Made by a program: the position numbers and the translations under genes
Origin: Clostridiales bacterium
Lineage (GTDB): Bacteria; Bacillota; Proteinivoracia; UBA4975; PWLI01
DNA length: 34,334 nucleotides
NCBI GenBank assembly: GCA_003559415.1
Contig: PWLI01000008.1
Span: 1 to 34,334 of the forward strand
Reading direction: 5' to 3'
Notes under the pieces: model-generated
What the model was told of the DNA's origin: nothing
Seen by the model: only the letters and a program-made list of their open reading frames with translations
Databases searched by the model: none
Part shown: positions 9,688 through 18,171 of the stretch, piece after piece
Layout of the letters: each line of letters opens with the position of its first letter
How positions within the stretch are numbered: position 1 is the first letter of the stretch

Positions 9688-11433
9688 ATGAAACAACATT
9701 TGTTTATGAACATTGTTTGTAAAACAAGCGAAGAATTGCCCCATATGGCAGTACTTGCAGACACTCTTCTGCGTCAGAGCGAAGGAGTGGGTCAAACTGG
9801 TTTCCAGGCGACCTGCTGGGGAGAAGAATCTTTATCTGAAGAGAAAACAAATGAGGCTTCAGCAGTTTTGAACCTCAGGCTTTCTCCGGCTGCTGTGGGT
9901 GAAGCGGGGCAGGTTTTTGCCCAGCTTGTTGACAAGCTGCAAAAACAAAAACTTGTTGACGCTGAGGATTGCCAGGGTTTTGTGTGTAAAAAATGTCAAG
10001 TCTTTGCTTGTGAAAAGTCGGCCCAGTGCCCTGTGTGCCAAGGTGCCATGGAAGAAGGCAGGGGTGTCCGCTGGACTGCGTCCTACCCCGGGTCGCTTGT
10101 GTTTGCCGAACTTCCCGGCGCAAACCTGCTTCCCTCTGACGTGTCTGTTGGCGCCAGCGGCAAAAAGAAGCTGGTACTGGGAAGCATGCTGTGGAATGAG
10201 CGAAAGGAAAAGTCCCTGCCTGCCCCCTGGCTCAAAGGCTTGCTCAACAGTTTGCGGTTGGCTGAATTTGGTGATGAAGGAAGATTCACAAAAAACTGGG
10301 AGGGCTCGTGGATATTTGCTTCCGCCGATTACTGGAATGATTACTTGGAGCCTTGGTGTTGGTTGCTGCAGCAAATGGATGTTGCTCTGCCTGGTGCCTT
10401 CGTTGCTTTCCAACCGCCGAATGTTGTTGACCGAAAAGAGCAGCCGGTTTCGCCGCTTTTGTTGGCCAAAAACTATGGCACAGACGCCATTCGCTATGCC
10501 CTGCTGAGTTTGAAGCCTGTTGCTGGCGAGAGTGTTCTCAATGAGGACAGCATAATACAGCGCATCAACCAAGATTTGGCCAACGAGCTGGGCAACCTTG
10601 TTTCCCGGACAATTTCCATGGTTGAGCGCTATTCCGATGGCCTCATTCCCCGGCCAGACGTGTTGACCCGCACAACGGCAGATTTGGAGTTGCGGGAAGT
10701 GGCACTGGTAACGCCTTCAACCGTCCGTCATCATGTTGTACTGCTGGAACCCCATATGGCTGTTGCCGCAGTGCGTCGGTTGATTGCTCAAACAAACCGG
10801 TTTATTGAAACAACCACTCCATGGCAGCTGGTTACAGGAGCGGCCAACCAGGAAAGGTTGCAGACAGTTCTTTATAGCCTGTGTGAGGCCCTAAGGTTTT
10901 TGGGCTCCGCGTTGGAACCGCTGTTGCCGGAAACGTCAGTAATTATCTATGAACAATTGGGACTGCCCCAGGGATGGAGTTCTGCCCGGGATGAGTACAG
11001 TGAAAAATGGGGAGGGTTGCGGCCAGGAACAAGGATTATGCCCATGCCGCCATTGTTTCCACGGATTGTTCCGGGCAAGTCTTCTCACGAAGAAGACATG
11101 GTGTTGCGGGATGAGCTCAAAAGGGTAAGGATGGTGGTGGCCAGGGTTGTTTCCGCCGAAGTTGTTCCCGGATCCCGGCGCATGGTGCAGTTGGTGCTCT
11201 ATGACGGCACTCAGCGCCGCCAGGTGTTGGCTCCCATCGGAGGGGCCTACCGGGCCTCTGACCTCACAGGGAAAAAGGTAATAATGTTGGCCAACCTGAG
11301 GCCGGTGACTCAGCAGGGCTTGGTAAACGAAGGGGAAGTTCTCTTGCTGGACACTGAAGACGGCATGCAAAAGCTGATAGAGGTTGAGTTAAGCGTTGCT
11401 GAAGGGAGCAGTATTCGTGCCATTTCTGATTGA
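9688..11433 (+). CDS. MetRS-like protein with degenerate catalytic domain (probable pseudo-synthetase): Zn knuckle, anticodon-binding and C-terminal Trbp111-like domains
   Basis: Retains CKKCQVFACEKSAQCPVC, YGTDAIRYALLSLKPVAGESVLNEDSIIQRINQDLANELGNLVSRTISMVERY and a C-terminal tRNA-binding module; HIGH and KMSKS motifs not recognisable; occupies the metS slot between abrB and tatD. Confidence 0.85.
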   Translation: MKQHLFMNIVCKTSEELPHMAVLADTLLRQSEGVGQTGFQATCWGEESLSEEKTNEASAVLNLRLSPAAVGEAGQVFAQLVDKLQKQKLVDAEDCQGFVCKKCQVFACEKSAQCPVCQGAMEEGRGVRWTASYPGSLVFAELPGANLLPSDVSVGASGKKKLVLGSMLWNERKEKSLPAPWLKGLLNSLRLAEFGDEGRFTKNWEGSWIFASADYWNDYLEPWCWLLQQMDVALPGAFVAFQPPNVVDRKEQPVSPLLLAKNYGTDAIRYALLSLKPVAGESVLNEDSIIQRINQDLANELGNLVSRTISMVERYSDGLIPRPDVLTRTTADLELREVALVTPSTVRHHVVLLEPHMAVAAVRRLIAQTNRFIETTTPWQLVTGAANQERLQTVLYSLCEALRFLGSALEPLLPETSVIIYEQLGLPQGWSSARDEYSEKWGGLRPGTRIMPMPPLFPRIVPGKSSHEEDMVLRDELKRVRMVVARVVSAEVVPGSRRMVQLVLYDGTQRRQVLAPIGGAYRASDLTGKKVIMLANLRPVTQQGLVNEGEVLLLDTEDGMQKLIEVELSVAEGSSIRAISD

Positions 11434-12190
11434 CACCCATGTTCACCTTGACCATCCCCGTCTGGCGGGCATATTTGGAGAAGTGTTGAAGCTGGCCAGA
11501 CAGAACAATGTATTGAAGATGATAAATATAGGTCACAATGTTGCGTCCAGCATTGCATCGACAGACTTGGCAGCCAGCAACGATGATATCTTTGCAACGG
11601 TGGGAGTCCATCCCCATTCCGCCAGGGAATGCCTGGAAAAGGGCTGGTTGGCAGATATCGAGAAGATGATCTCCCTGCCCAAGGTGGTTGCCATTGGCGA
11701 AATAGGCCTGGATTATTATTACGACAACTCTCCCCGGGAAGATCAAAAGCAGGTGTTCAGGCTGCAACTGGACATGGCGTGCCGGCATAAACTCCCAGTG
11801 GTAATACATCAAAGGGATGCAGCTTCCGACATGTTGGCAATTCTGCGGGAGTTTACACTGGAATACTCGGGGGTAATGCACTGCTTCTCAGGGTCGGTGG
11901 AAACGGCCCGGGAGTTTTTGTCCCACAATCTTCACATAGGCCTGGGCGGGCCGGTAACGTTCAAAAACGCCAAAAAACCCAAGGCGGTGGCAGCGGCAGT
12001 TCCGCTGGACAAATTGTTGGTGGAAACCGATGCACCATACATGGCGCCCCATCCCCATCGGGGCAAGACAAACCAGCCGGGATATGTGCGGCTGGTGGCA
12101 GAAGAAATAGCCAGAATACGCGGAATATCCCTGGATGAAGTCGCTGTTGCCACAACAAACAATGCCAACAAGCTGTTCCGTATAAGCTGA
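11417..12190 (+). CDS. tatD: TatD family hydrolase (YabD)
   Basis: FLIDTHVHLDHPRL; IGEIGLDYYYDNSPREDQKQVFRLQLDMA; ETDAPYMAPHPHRGKTNQP; GTG start 11417 preceded by GAAGGGA. Confidence 0.94.
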   Translation: MPFLIDTHVHLDHPRLAGIFGEVLKLARQNNVLKMINIGHNVASSIASTDLAASNDDIFATVGVHPHSARECLEKGWLADIEKMISLPKVVAIGEIGLDYYYDNSPREDQKQVFRLQLDMACRHKLPVVIHQRDAASDMLAILREFTLEYSGVMHCFSGSVETAREFLSHNLHIGLGGPVTFKNAKKPKAVAAAVPLDKLLVETDAPYMAPHPHRGKTNQPGYVRLVAEEIARIRGISLDEVAVATTNNANKLFRIS

Positions 12191-12227
12191 AAATTCAGGC
12201 CACTTCTGCTGTCAGGGGCTTTTTTGA

Positions 12228-12256
12228 TTGACGGAGCCCTGTTTTTAGCTTAAAAT
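12228..12256 (+). promoter_or_regulatory. SigA promoter for the YabE-like gene: TTGACG-N17-TAAAAT
   Basis: -35 12228-12233, -10 12251-12256. Confidence 0.65.
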
Positions 12257-12291
12257 GATGAAAGCCGCTATATAGAAGAGGAGGTTTTACT

Positions 12292-13413
12292 ATGGTACAG
12301 CCTGTGGCCAATCGGCCGCATGTCCTGTCCCTTGCAGCCTTCTTCCTTTTGGCAATTATCCTGACAGCGGTTGTGGTGGGTTATCTCAGTTGGTATAAGT
12401 GGGTTACAGTATTTGTTGACGGACATCCTCATGAGATTGTTACTACTGCTTCCAAAGTGGATGACGTGCTTTCCGGAATGAATGTGCAGTTGCTTTCCCA
12501 GGACTATGTCTTTCCCCCTGGAGAACAACCGTTGTCCCGGGGCATGGGTATAGTTGTAATAAAAGCTCAACCATACATTGTCAATTATGAAGGCAACACC
12601 ACTGAAGTTTGGTCAGTGGGAAGCAAGGTGTCAGATATTCTTGCAGATGCAGGTGTGGAGTACTACAATCATGATCTTGTGGTGCCAGGGGCAGAAACAA
12701 CCGCTGATGCCACCAACCCAATCAGTGTCATTCGGGTGGAATCAGAACTGGTTGAGGAAAAAATTATACTGCCATATGCTACCCGGCATATACCGAACTA
12801 CAGTATGTACCGGGGACAGCAACGGCTGCGCTACCCGGGCCGGGATGGTGTAATCATCAACACCATCGAGATGGTTTACCATGACGGCCAGGTGGCAGAG
12901 CGCAATGTTGTGGACAGCCGGGAGATTGTCAGCAAAAGAGACCGGGAAATCGAAGTTGGCACAATAAGCAGCATAACCAGAGGGAATTATTCCATTCGGC
13001 TGGAAAAGGTTTTGGACGTTGTGGCTACTGGGTACTGTCCGGGGACTCCCGGTTCAGGTTGCCCGATTGATGAACACGGCCACTCCCAGTGTACTGGCCG
13101 TTACAACACCGGCCGCACTGCTGATGGAACCCGGGCAATAGAGGGATCCGGCACGCTGAATGACCCATATATTGTTGCTGTTGATCCCAGGGTTATTCCC
13201 ATGGGCAGCTTGCTTTGGTTGGAGTTCCCCCGCGGCAGGGTTACCACCAGGCATGGGACAATCATCAGAGATGGGTTCGCCATAGCCGCTGACGTAGGCG
13301 GAGCAATTAAGGAAAACCGTATCGATGTACTTTTTGACTCCCATAATGTCGCCTGGTCTTTTGGTCGGCGACAGGTCAGGGTTTTTGTTGTCGAGGATGT
13401 TGAACAGCGGTAA
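12292..13413 (+). CDS. yabE: YabE-like cell-wall protein: TM segment, DUF348/G5-like repeats, C-terminal 3D domain
   Basis: N-terminal TM helix; VDVVATGY...TADGT...VAVDPRVIPMGSLLWLE...AADVGGAIKENRIDVLFDS. Confidence 0.88.
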   Translation: MVQPVANRPHVLSLAAFFLLAIILTAVVVGYLSWYKWVTVFVDGHPHEIVTTASKVDDVLSGMNVQLLSQDYVFPPGEQPLSRGMGIVVIKAQPYIVNYEGNTTEVWSVGSKVSDILADAGVEYYNHDLVVPGAETTADATNPISVIRVESELVEEKIILPYATRHIPNYSMYRGQQRLRYPGRDGVIINTIEMVYHDGQVAERNVVDSREIVSKRDREIEVGTISSITRGNYSIRLEKVLDVVATGYCPGTPGSGCPIDEHGHSQCTGRYNTGRTADGTRAIEGSGTLNDPYIVAVDPRVIPMGSLLWLEFPRGRVTTRHGTIIRDGFAIAADVGGAIKENRIDVLFDSHNVAWSFGRRQVRVFVVEDVEQR

Positions 13414-13474
13414 CTCAGAGCGGGATGGGGAAACCTGTCCCGTTTCAGGTATTGGACACTGGGGAGGACTTCCG

Positions 13475-14038
13475 ATGAAGGAGCTTATAGTGGTGGAGGG
13501 AGAAAAAGACGCCCAGGTTGTGCGCCGTGCGTTTCCTGACGCAGACATTGTTGTGACCGGCGGCTGGCATATCAGTCCGGGCCTGGTCAGGCAGCTGCAG
13601 CTGGCCCAACAGCGGCGGGGTGTAATAGTGCTTACAGACCCTGATCACGCCGGGCGCCAAATCCGCCAGAAACTTGCGGAAAAAGTCCCAGGTTGCAAAC
13701 ACGCCTACCTCTCCCGTCAGCAAGCTGAGCAGAAGGGCAAGACCGGCGTGGAGTATTCTTCTCCCGACACCGTTGCAGAGGTCCTTTCCGCTCTTCGAAC
13801 CCGGGGCAAAAGCCACCAGGAGTTCACAATAGAAGACCTTTATGCCCATGGTTTAATAGGTGTTGTCCAGGCATCCAGACGGCGGCGCCAGTTGGGAGAA
13901 CTGCTGTCTGTTGGCTATGCCAACGGCAAGAACTTTTTGCAGAGGCTGAATGCCCTGGGGGTGACCCGGGAAGAGTTTGACAAGGCATTAAGAAAGTTGG
14001 AAGGCCATGAAAGCAAAGATTCCCGCCAGTCCCAATGA
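13475..14038 (+). CDS. rnmV: Ribonuclease M5 (Toprim)
   Basis: MKELIVVEGEKDAQVVRRAFPDADIVVTGG; VLTDPDHAGRQIR; RBS GGGGAGGA; directly before rsmA. Confidence 0.92.
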   Translation: MKELIVVEGEKDAQVVRRAFPDADIVVTGGWHISPGLVRQLQLAQQRRGVIVLTDPDHAGRQIRQKLAEKVPGCKHAYLSRQQAEQKGKTGVEYSSPDTVAEVLSALRTRGKSHQEFTIEDLYAHGLIGVVQASRRRRQLGELLSVGYANGKNFLQRLNALGVTREEFDKALRKLEGHESKDSRQSQ

Positions 14039-14861
14039 AATCAAGTCGGTGCTTGGCCGCTATGGAATAAGTGCCCGAAAAGCATGGGGGCAAAATTTTC
14101 TTGTCAACCAGGGAGTGCTGGACAAAATCGTTGATGCCGGGCAAATATCTCAACAGGATACCGTGCTGGAAGTGGGTCCTGGGCTGGGATGCCTGACACA
14201 GCGTCTGGCTGAACTGGCTGGCAGGGTTGTTTGTCTGGAGATTGACCCGCACCTGTGTGAATATTTGCGGGAGCAGTTTGACCGGCACAGCAATGTGGAA
14301 ATAGTTCAAACAGATGTGTTGAAAGCAGATTTAAAATCCTTGGTTGGCGGCAGCTACAAGTTGATGGCCAACCTGCCTTACTATATTACCAGCCCCTTTC
14401 TTGCAGGCTTGTTGGAAAAGGGTCCCCAGCCGGATTTGGCAGTTGTGCTGGTCCAGTGGGAAGTGGCCCAACGCCTGGTGGCATTGCCGGGCACCAAGGA
14501 TTACGGGGCGTTGTCGGTGCTGATCCAATACAACACCCGCCCGGAAATCATCTGCAAGGTGCCCCCGGGCAACTTTTACCCTCCGCCCAAGGTCAGTTCT
14601 GCTGTGGTAAGGATGGTCTCACTGGCCGATCCGCCTGTCATTGTCCAGGATGTTGATTTGATGTTTGATGTGGTCAGGGTTGCATTTGGGCAGCGAAGGA
14701 AGATGCTTAAAGGTTTGCTGGCAAGGCACTACTCAATCTCTCCTGCCCAGGTTGAGAAGATAATGCTTGAGGCGCGCTTGCCGGTGGATGTGCGGGGCGA
14801 AAGGCTTTCTGTCCAAGACTTTGCCCGGTTGTCTGACAAAATCAGGGAGGCAGTCCGATGA
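14007..14861 (+). CDS. rsmA: 16S rRNA dimethyladenosine transferase
   Basis: KAWGQNFLVNQGVLDKIV; VLEVGPGLGCLTQRL; NLPYYITSPFL. Confidence 0.96.
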   Translation: MKAKIPASPNEIKSVLGRYGISARKAWGQNFLVNQGVLDKIVDAGQISQQDTVLEVGPGLGCLTQRLAELAGRVVCLEIDPHLCEYLREQFDRHSNVEIVQTDVLKADLKSLVGGSYKLMANLPYYITSPFLAGLLEKGPQPDLAVVLVQWEVAQRLVALPGTKDYGALSVLIQYNTRPEIICKVPPGNFYPPPKVSSAVVRMVSLADPPVIVQDVDLMFDVVRVAFGQRRKMLKGLLARHYSISPAQVEKIMLEARLPVDVRGERLSVQDFARLSDKIREAVR

Positions 14862-15337
14862 AATTTTACAGCCCCAGCCGGGGGCCAATGACGCTGGACG
14901 AGGTTTTTAACGATATAAAATCATATATGGAAAGCTCTGCCGAAGATCATTACCGGCTGATTATCGGCACAGACTCCCAGGTCCGCCACCGTACGGTGTT
15001 TGTGACGGCGGTTATTATCCATCGGTTGGGAAAAGGTGGACGCTATTTTTATGTAAAACGGTACGAAAGGGCAATGGAAAGCATGCGGCAAAGGATCTAC
15101 TACGAAACCTCTTTAAGCCTGGACATCGCCTCCCGGCTTACTGGGGAAATGGCCCACTCGGACATCGGCGAATTGCAGCTGGAAATACATCTGGATATCG
15201 GCCAGAGGGGTGAGACCCGAACGCTGATAAAGGAACTGGTGGGGATGGTTATCGGCAGTGGGTATGCTGCCCGAATAAAGCCTGACTCTTTCGGTGCCTT
15301 CAATGTGGCTGACAAGCATACCAAGATACACAGGTAG
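14858..15337 (+). CDS. YkuK-like (DUF458) RNase H-fold protein
   Basis: LIIGTDSQVRHRTVFVTAVIIHRLGKGGRYFYVKR...RQRIYYETSLSLDIASRL; ATGA overlap with rsmA. Confidence 0.8.
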   Translation: MKFYSPSRGPMTLDEVFNDIKSYMESSAEDHYRLIIGTDSQVRHRTVFVTAVIIHRLGKGGRYFYVKRYERAMESMRQRIYYETSLSLDIASRLTGEMAHSDIGELQLEIHLDIGQRGETRTLIKELVGMVIGSGYAARIKPDSFGAFNVADKHTKIHR

Positions 15338-15383
15338 GTCAGCAGGGCAATATGCAGACGTCAAAAATAATCAGAAATTGCCC

Positions 15384-15412
15384 TTGACAGTCTAAGTTTT
15401 AACTGTTATAAT
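15384..15412 (+). promoter_or_regulatory. veg promoter P1: TTGACA-N17-TATAAT with TGn extended -10
   Basis: Perfect consensus -35, spacer and -10. Confidence 0.92.
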
Positions 15413-15423
15413 TTCCTCTTATA

Positions 15424-15452
15424 TTGACAACAGGGTAAGAGTATGTTACACT
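15424..15452 (+). promoter_or_regulatory. veg promoter P2: TTGACA-N17-TACACT with TGn extended -10
   Basis: Exactly 40 bp downstream of P1; consensus -35 and 17-bp spacer. Confidence 0.8.
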
Positions 15453-15480
15453 TTCCTATAAACTGTTATGGGGTGATTGT

Positions 15481-15744
15481 GTGGCAGATAAAAATACTTT
15501 GGCGTCCATAAAACAAGACTTGGATGAGTACATTGGGCAGCGGATCACCCTCAAAGCCAACCGGGGCCGGAAGAAGTCTATAGAGAGAACCGGGGTTTTG
15601 GAGAAAACGTATCCCTCCCATTTCCTTGTAAAACTTGATGAGGATTTCTTCAACAGAAAAATGTCCTTCTCTTACGCAGACGTTCTGACCAAGACAGTGG
15701 AACTGACATTTGGAGATGAGTGTTACCGTTGCAGCGCTTCTTAG
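15481..15744 (+). CDS. veg: Veg protein
   Basis: IKQDLDEYIGQRITLKANRGRKKSIERTGVLEKTYPSHFLVKL...SFSYADVLTKTVELTF. Confidence 0.93.
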   Translation: MADKNTLASIKQDLDEYIGQRITLKANRGRKKSIERTGVLEKTYPSHFLVKLDEDFFNRKMSFSYADVLTKTVELTFGDECYRCSAS

Positions 15745-15766
15745 CCGCTGCAGCGGTTTTCTTTTT
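15729..15766 (+). terminator. veg terminator
   Basis: TGCAGCG/CGCTGCA stem followed by TTTTCTTTTT. Confidence 0.7.
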
Positions 15767-15860
15767 AATCCACATCTTTGTAAAACGGCCTCCGGCTCTG
15801 AATGAGGGAGGCTGATTTGTTTTTAGTGAGCTCAGCGTGCAAAATGGCTGGATGTGTTTG

Positions 15861-15889
15861 TGGACTACAATATATTGGGGTGATATAAT
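15861..15889 (+). promoter_or_regulatory. nrdJ promoter: TGGACT-N17-TATAAT
   Basis: -10 at 15884-15889 between two NrdR-box-like sites. Confidence 0.65.
15865..15880 (+). promoter_or_regulatory. Candidate NrdR box 1 (CTACAATATATTGGGG)
   Basis: Core ACAATATATTG resembles the NrdR consensus ACAC-ATAT-GTGT type. Confidence 0.65.
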
Positions 15890-15895
15890 TTTAGG

Positions 15896-15911
15896 ACACA
15901 ATATGTTGTAG
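15896..15911 (+). promoter_or_regulatory. Candidate NrdR box 2 (ACACAATATGTTGTAG)
   Basis: Core ACAATATGTTG, offset 31 bp (about three helical turns) from box 1. Confidence 0.7.
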
Positions 15912-15916
15912 GGGGT

Positions 15917-18115
15917 GTGAGTTTGGACCTTTCTGCCAATGCCCGCACTGTGTTGGAAAAGAGGTACTTGATCAAGGAAAATGACAAAGTCATTGAGCAG
16001 CCCGAGGACCTGTTTCGGCGAGTTGCCGCCAACATTGCTGAAGCAGAAACCCTCTATGGCAATGACAACCCGGAAGCGGTGGCTGAAGAGTTTTACCAGT
16101 TGATGGTTTCCATGGACTTCCTTCCCAATTCCCCCACCTTGATGAATGCTGGCCGCGAGTTGCAGCAACTGGCAGCTTGTTTTGTTTTGCCCGTTGAAGA
16201 CTCCATGGAAAGCATTTTTGATTCCATCAAAAATTCTGCACTCATACATAAAAGTGGTGGCGGAACAGGGTTTTCTTTTTCTCGGTTGCGCCCCCACAAT
16301 GACAGGGTCAAATCAACCGGCGGTGTGGCCAGCGGGCCGGTCTCCTTTATGAAGGTTTTCAATGCAGCCACCGAGGCTGTCAAACAGGGCGGAACCCGCC
16401 GGGGAGCCAACATGGGCATATTGCGTGTTGACCACCCGGATATATTGTCCTTCATCACTGCCAAGGAAGATAACAGTGAGCTGACCAACTTCAACATTTC
16501 AGTGGCTGTCACCCAGGAGTTTATGGCCGCTGTTGGCCAGGGGAAAGATTATCCTTTGCTCAACCCCCGTACCGGCGAAGTTGTTGCAACCCTTTCGGCC
16601 AAGATGGTGTTTGAAAAGCTGGTGGATTCAGCCTGGCGGAACGGCGAGCCGGGGATACTGTTTATTGACTATGTAAATGCTGACAACCCCACTCCCCATA
16701 TCGGGGAAATGGAAAGCACCAACCCTTGCGGTGAGCAGCCCCTGCTTCCATATGAAGCATGCAACCTCGGCTCACTGAATGTTGCCAACTTCATTTTAGA
16801 TGGCGACATCGATTATTCCAGGTTGGGCAGGGTTGTAAAAACCGCGGTACATTTTCTTGATAATGTAATTGATATGAGCGACTACCCCTTGCCGGAAATA
16901 ACAGAAATGGTTAAAAACAACAGGAAGATTGGCTTGGGTGTCATGGGCTTCGCCGATGCTTTGCTGGCCATGGGCATTGCCTATGACAGTTCGGAAGCGG
17001 TGGAAAAGGCGAAAGAGATTATGAGTTTTATCCAGCACACCAGCAAAGAGGCTTCAGCTGCTCTGGCGGAAAAAAGAGGGGCATATCCCAATTTTACGGG
17101 AAGCAGGGACCATCAACAGGGAGGCCCGCCGCTGCGCAATGCCACCACCACAACTATTGCCCCCACCGGCACCATCAGCATCATTGCCGGCGTCTCCAGC
17201 GGGATTGAGCCGTTATTTGCAGTTTGTTATCATCGCAATGTCTTGGACAATGACCGTCTGGTGGAGACTCACCCCCGATTTGAAGAATCGGCATGCCAGC
17301 AGGGTTTTTACTCCCAAGAACTTATGGAAAAGGTGGCCCGCCTGGGCACCGTCCGGGGCCTGCCCGAGGTGCCTGAAGACATCCAGAATATATTTGTCAC
17401 TGCCCACGATATTGCTCCCCAGTGGCATGTACAGATTCAGGCAGCATTCCAGCAGCATACCGACAATGCCGTTTCCAAAACAGTTAACTTGCACCATGAC
17501 GCCAGCCGCGAGGATGTGGCCCGGGTTTTTATGCTGGCCCATCAGCTGAAATGCAAGGGGGTTACAGTATACCGGGATGGCAGCCGCGACGGCCAGGTGC
17601 TTACCCTGGGCGAGGACAAGCAGCTCCAGGTTACAGAGCAGGGAATTGTTCCCCGCCCCCGTCCCGAGGTGACCACCGGCAGGACAGAGAAAATCAAGAT
17701 TGGTTGCGGGAACTTGTATATCAGTGTCAACTCCGATGAAATTGGCATCTGTGAAGTGTTTACCAACACAGGCAGGGAAGGTGGATGTGCTTCTCAGTCA
17801 GAAGCTACCAGCCGCCTGGTGTCCATTGCACTGCGTTCAGGAATTTCAGTGGAAAGCATTGTCGAGCAGCTGCGTGGCATTCGCTGCCCCGCCTGCATAA
17901 GGCGCCCGGGAATCAAGGTTACTTCCTGTCCCGATGCAATTGCCAGGGCAATCAAGAAGAACGGTTCACAGGTGTCGTCAGCAGGCATACCCTTGCAACA
18001 GTTTGCCACCGCAGGGTCGACACCTGATGCTGGATGCCCCGAGTGCGGCCAGCCGGTAAAATTTGAAAGCGGCTGCGCCATTTGCCTCAGCTGTGGCTTT
18101 TCCCGTTGCGGATAA
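15917..18115 (+). CDS. nrdJ: Adenosylcobalamin-dependent (class II) ribonucleotide reductase with TSCPD domain and C-terminal Zn ribbon
   Basis: LPNSPTLMNAGRELQQLAACFVLPVEDSMESIF; NPCGEQPLLPYEACNLGSLN; APTGTISIIAG; C-terminal CPECGQPVKFESGCAICLSCG. Confidence 0.95.
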   Translation: MSLDLSANARTVLEKRYLIKENDKVIEQPEDLFRRVAANIAEAETLYGNDNPEAVAEEFYQLMVSMDFLPNSPTLMNAGRELQQLAACFVLPVEDSMESIFDSIKNSALIHKSGGGTGFSFSRLRPHNDRVKSTGGVASGPVSFMKVFNAATEAVKQGGTRRGANMGILRVDHPDILSFITAKEDNSELTNFNISVAVTQEFMAAVGQGKDYPLLNPRTGEVVATLSAKMVFEKLVDSAWRNGEPGILFIDYVNADNPTPHIGEMESTNPCGEQPLLPYEACNLGSLNVANFILDGDIDYSRLGRVVKTAVHFLDNVIDMSDYPLPEITEMVKNNRKIGLGVMGFADALLAMGIAYDSSEAVEKAKEIMSFIQHTSKEASAALAEKRGAYPNFTGSRDHQQGGPPLRNATTTTIAPTGTISIIAGVSSGIEPLFAVCYHRNVLDNDRLVETHPRFEESACQQGFYSQELMEKVARLGTVRGLPEVPEDIQNIFVTAHDIAPQWHVQIQAAFQQHTDNAVSKTVNLHHDASREDVARVFMLAHQLKCKGVTVYRDGSRDGQVLTLGEDKQLQVTEQGIVPRPRPEVTTGRTEKIKIGCGNLYISVNSDEIGICEVFTNTGREGGCASQSEATSRLVSIALRSGISVESIVEQLRGIRCPACIRRPGIKVTSCPDAIARAIKKNGSQVSSAGIPLQQFATAGSTPDAGCPECGQPVKFESGCAICLSCGFSRCG

Positions 18116-18119
18116 ACAT

Positions 18120-18150
18120 TGTCCCTGCCTTTGGCGGGGACATTATTTTA
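18120..18150 (+). terminator. nrdJ terminator
   Basis: TGTCCCTGCC-ttt-GGCGGGGACA then TTATTTTA. Confidence 0.75.
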
Positions 18151-18171
18151 CAAGCCCCTTGACTTGCGTGC

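Noticed and set aside
9859-10572. 237-aa minus-strand and 202-aa plus-strand alternative-frame ORFs inside the MetRS-like gene
   Set aside because: The +1 ORF (9688-11433) has recognisable MetRS segments throughout; the alternatives show no domain signal. They were considered as evidence for frameshift decay, but the main frame stays homologous to MetRS on both sides.
15767-15860. Cobalamin riboswitch upstream of B12-dependent nrdJ
   Set aside because: The intergenic stretch has no B12-box-like sequence and the predicted leader is about 20 nt; NrdR-like boxes explain the region better.
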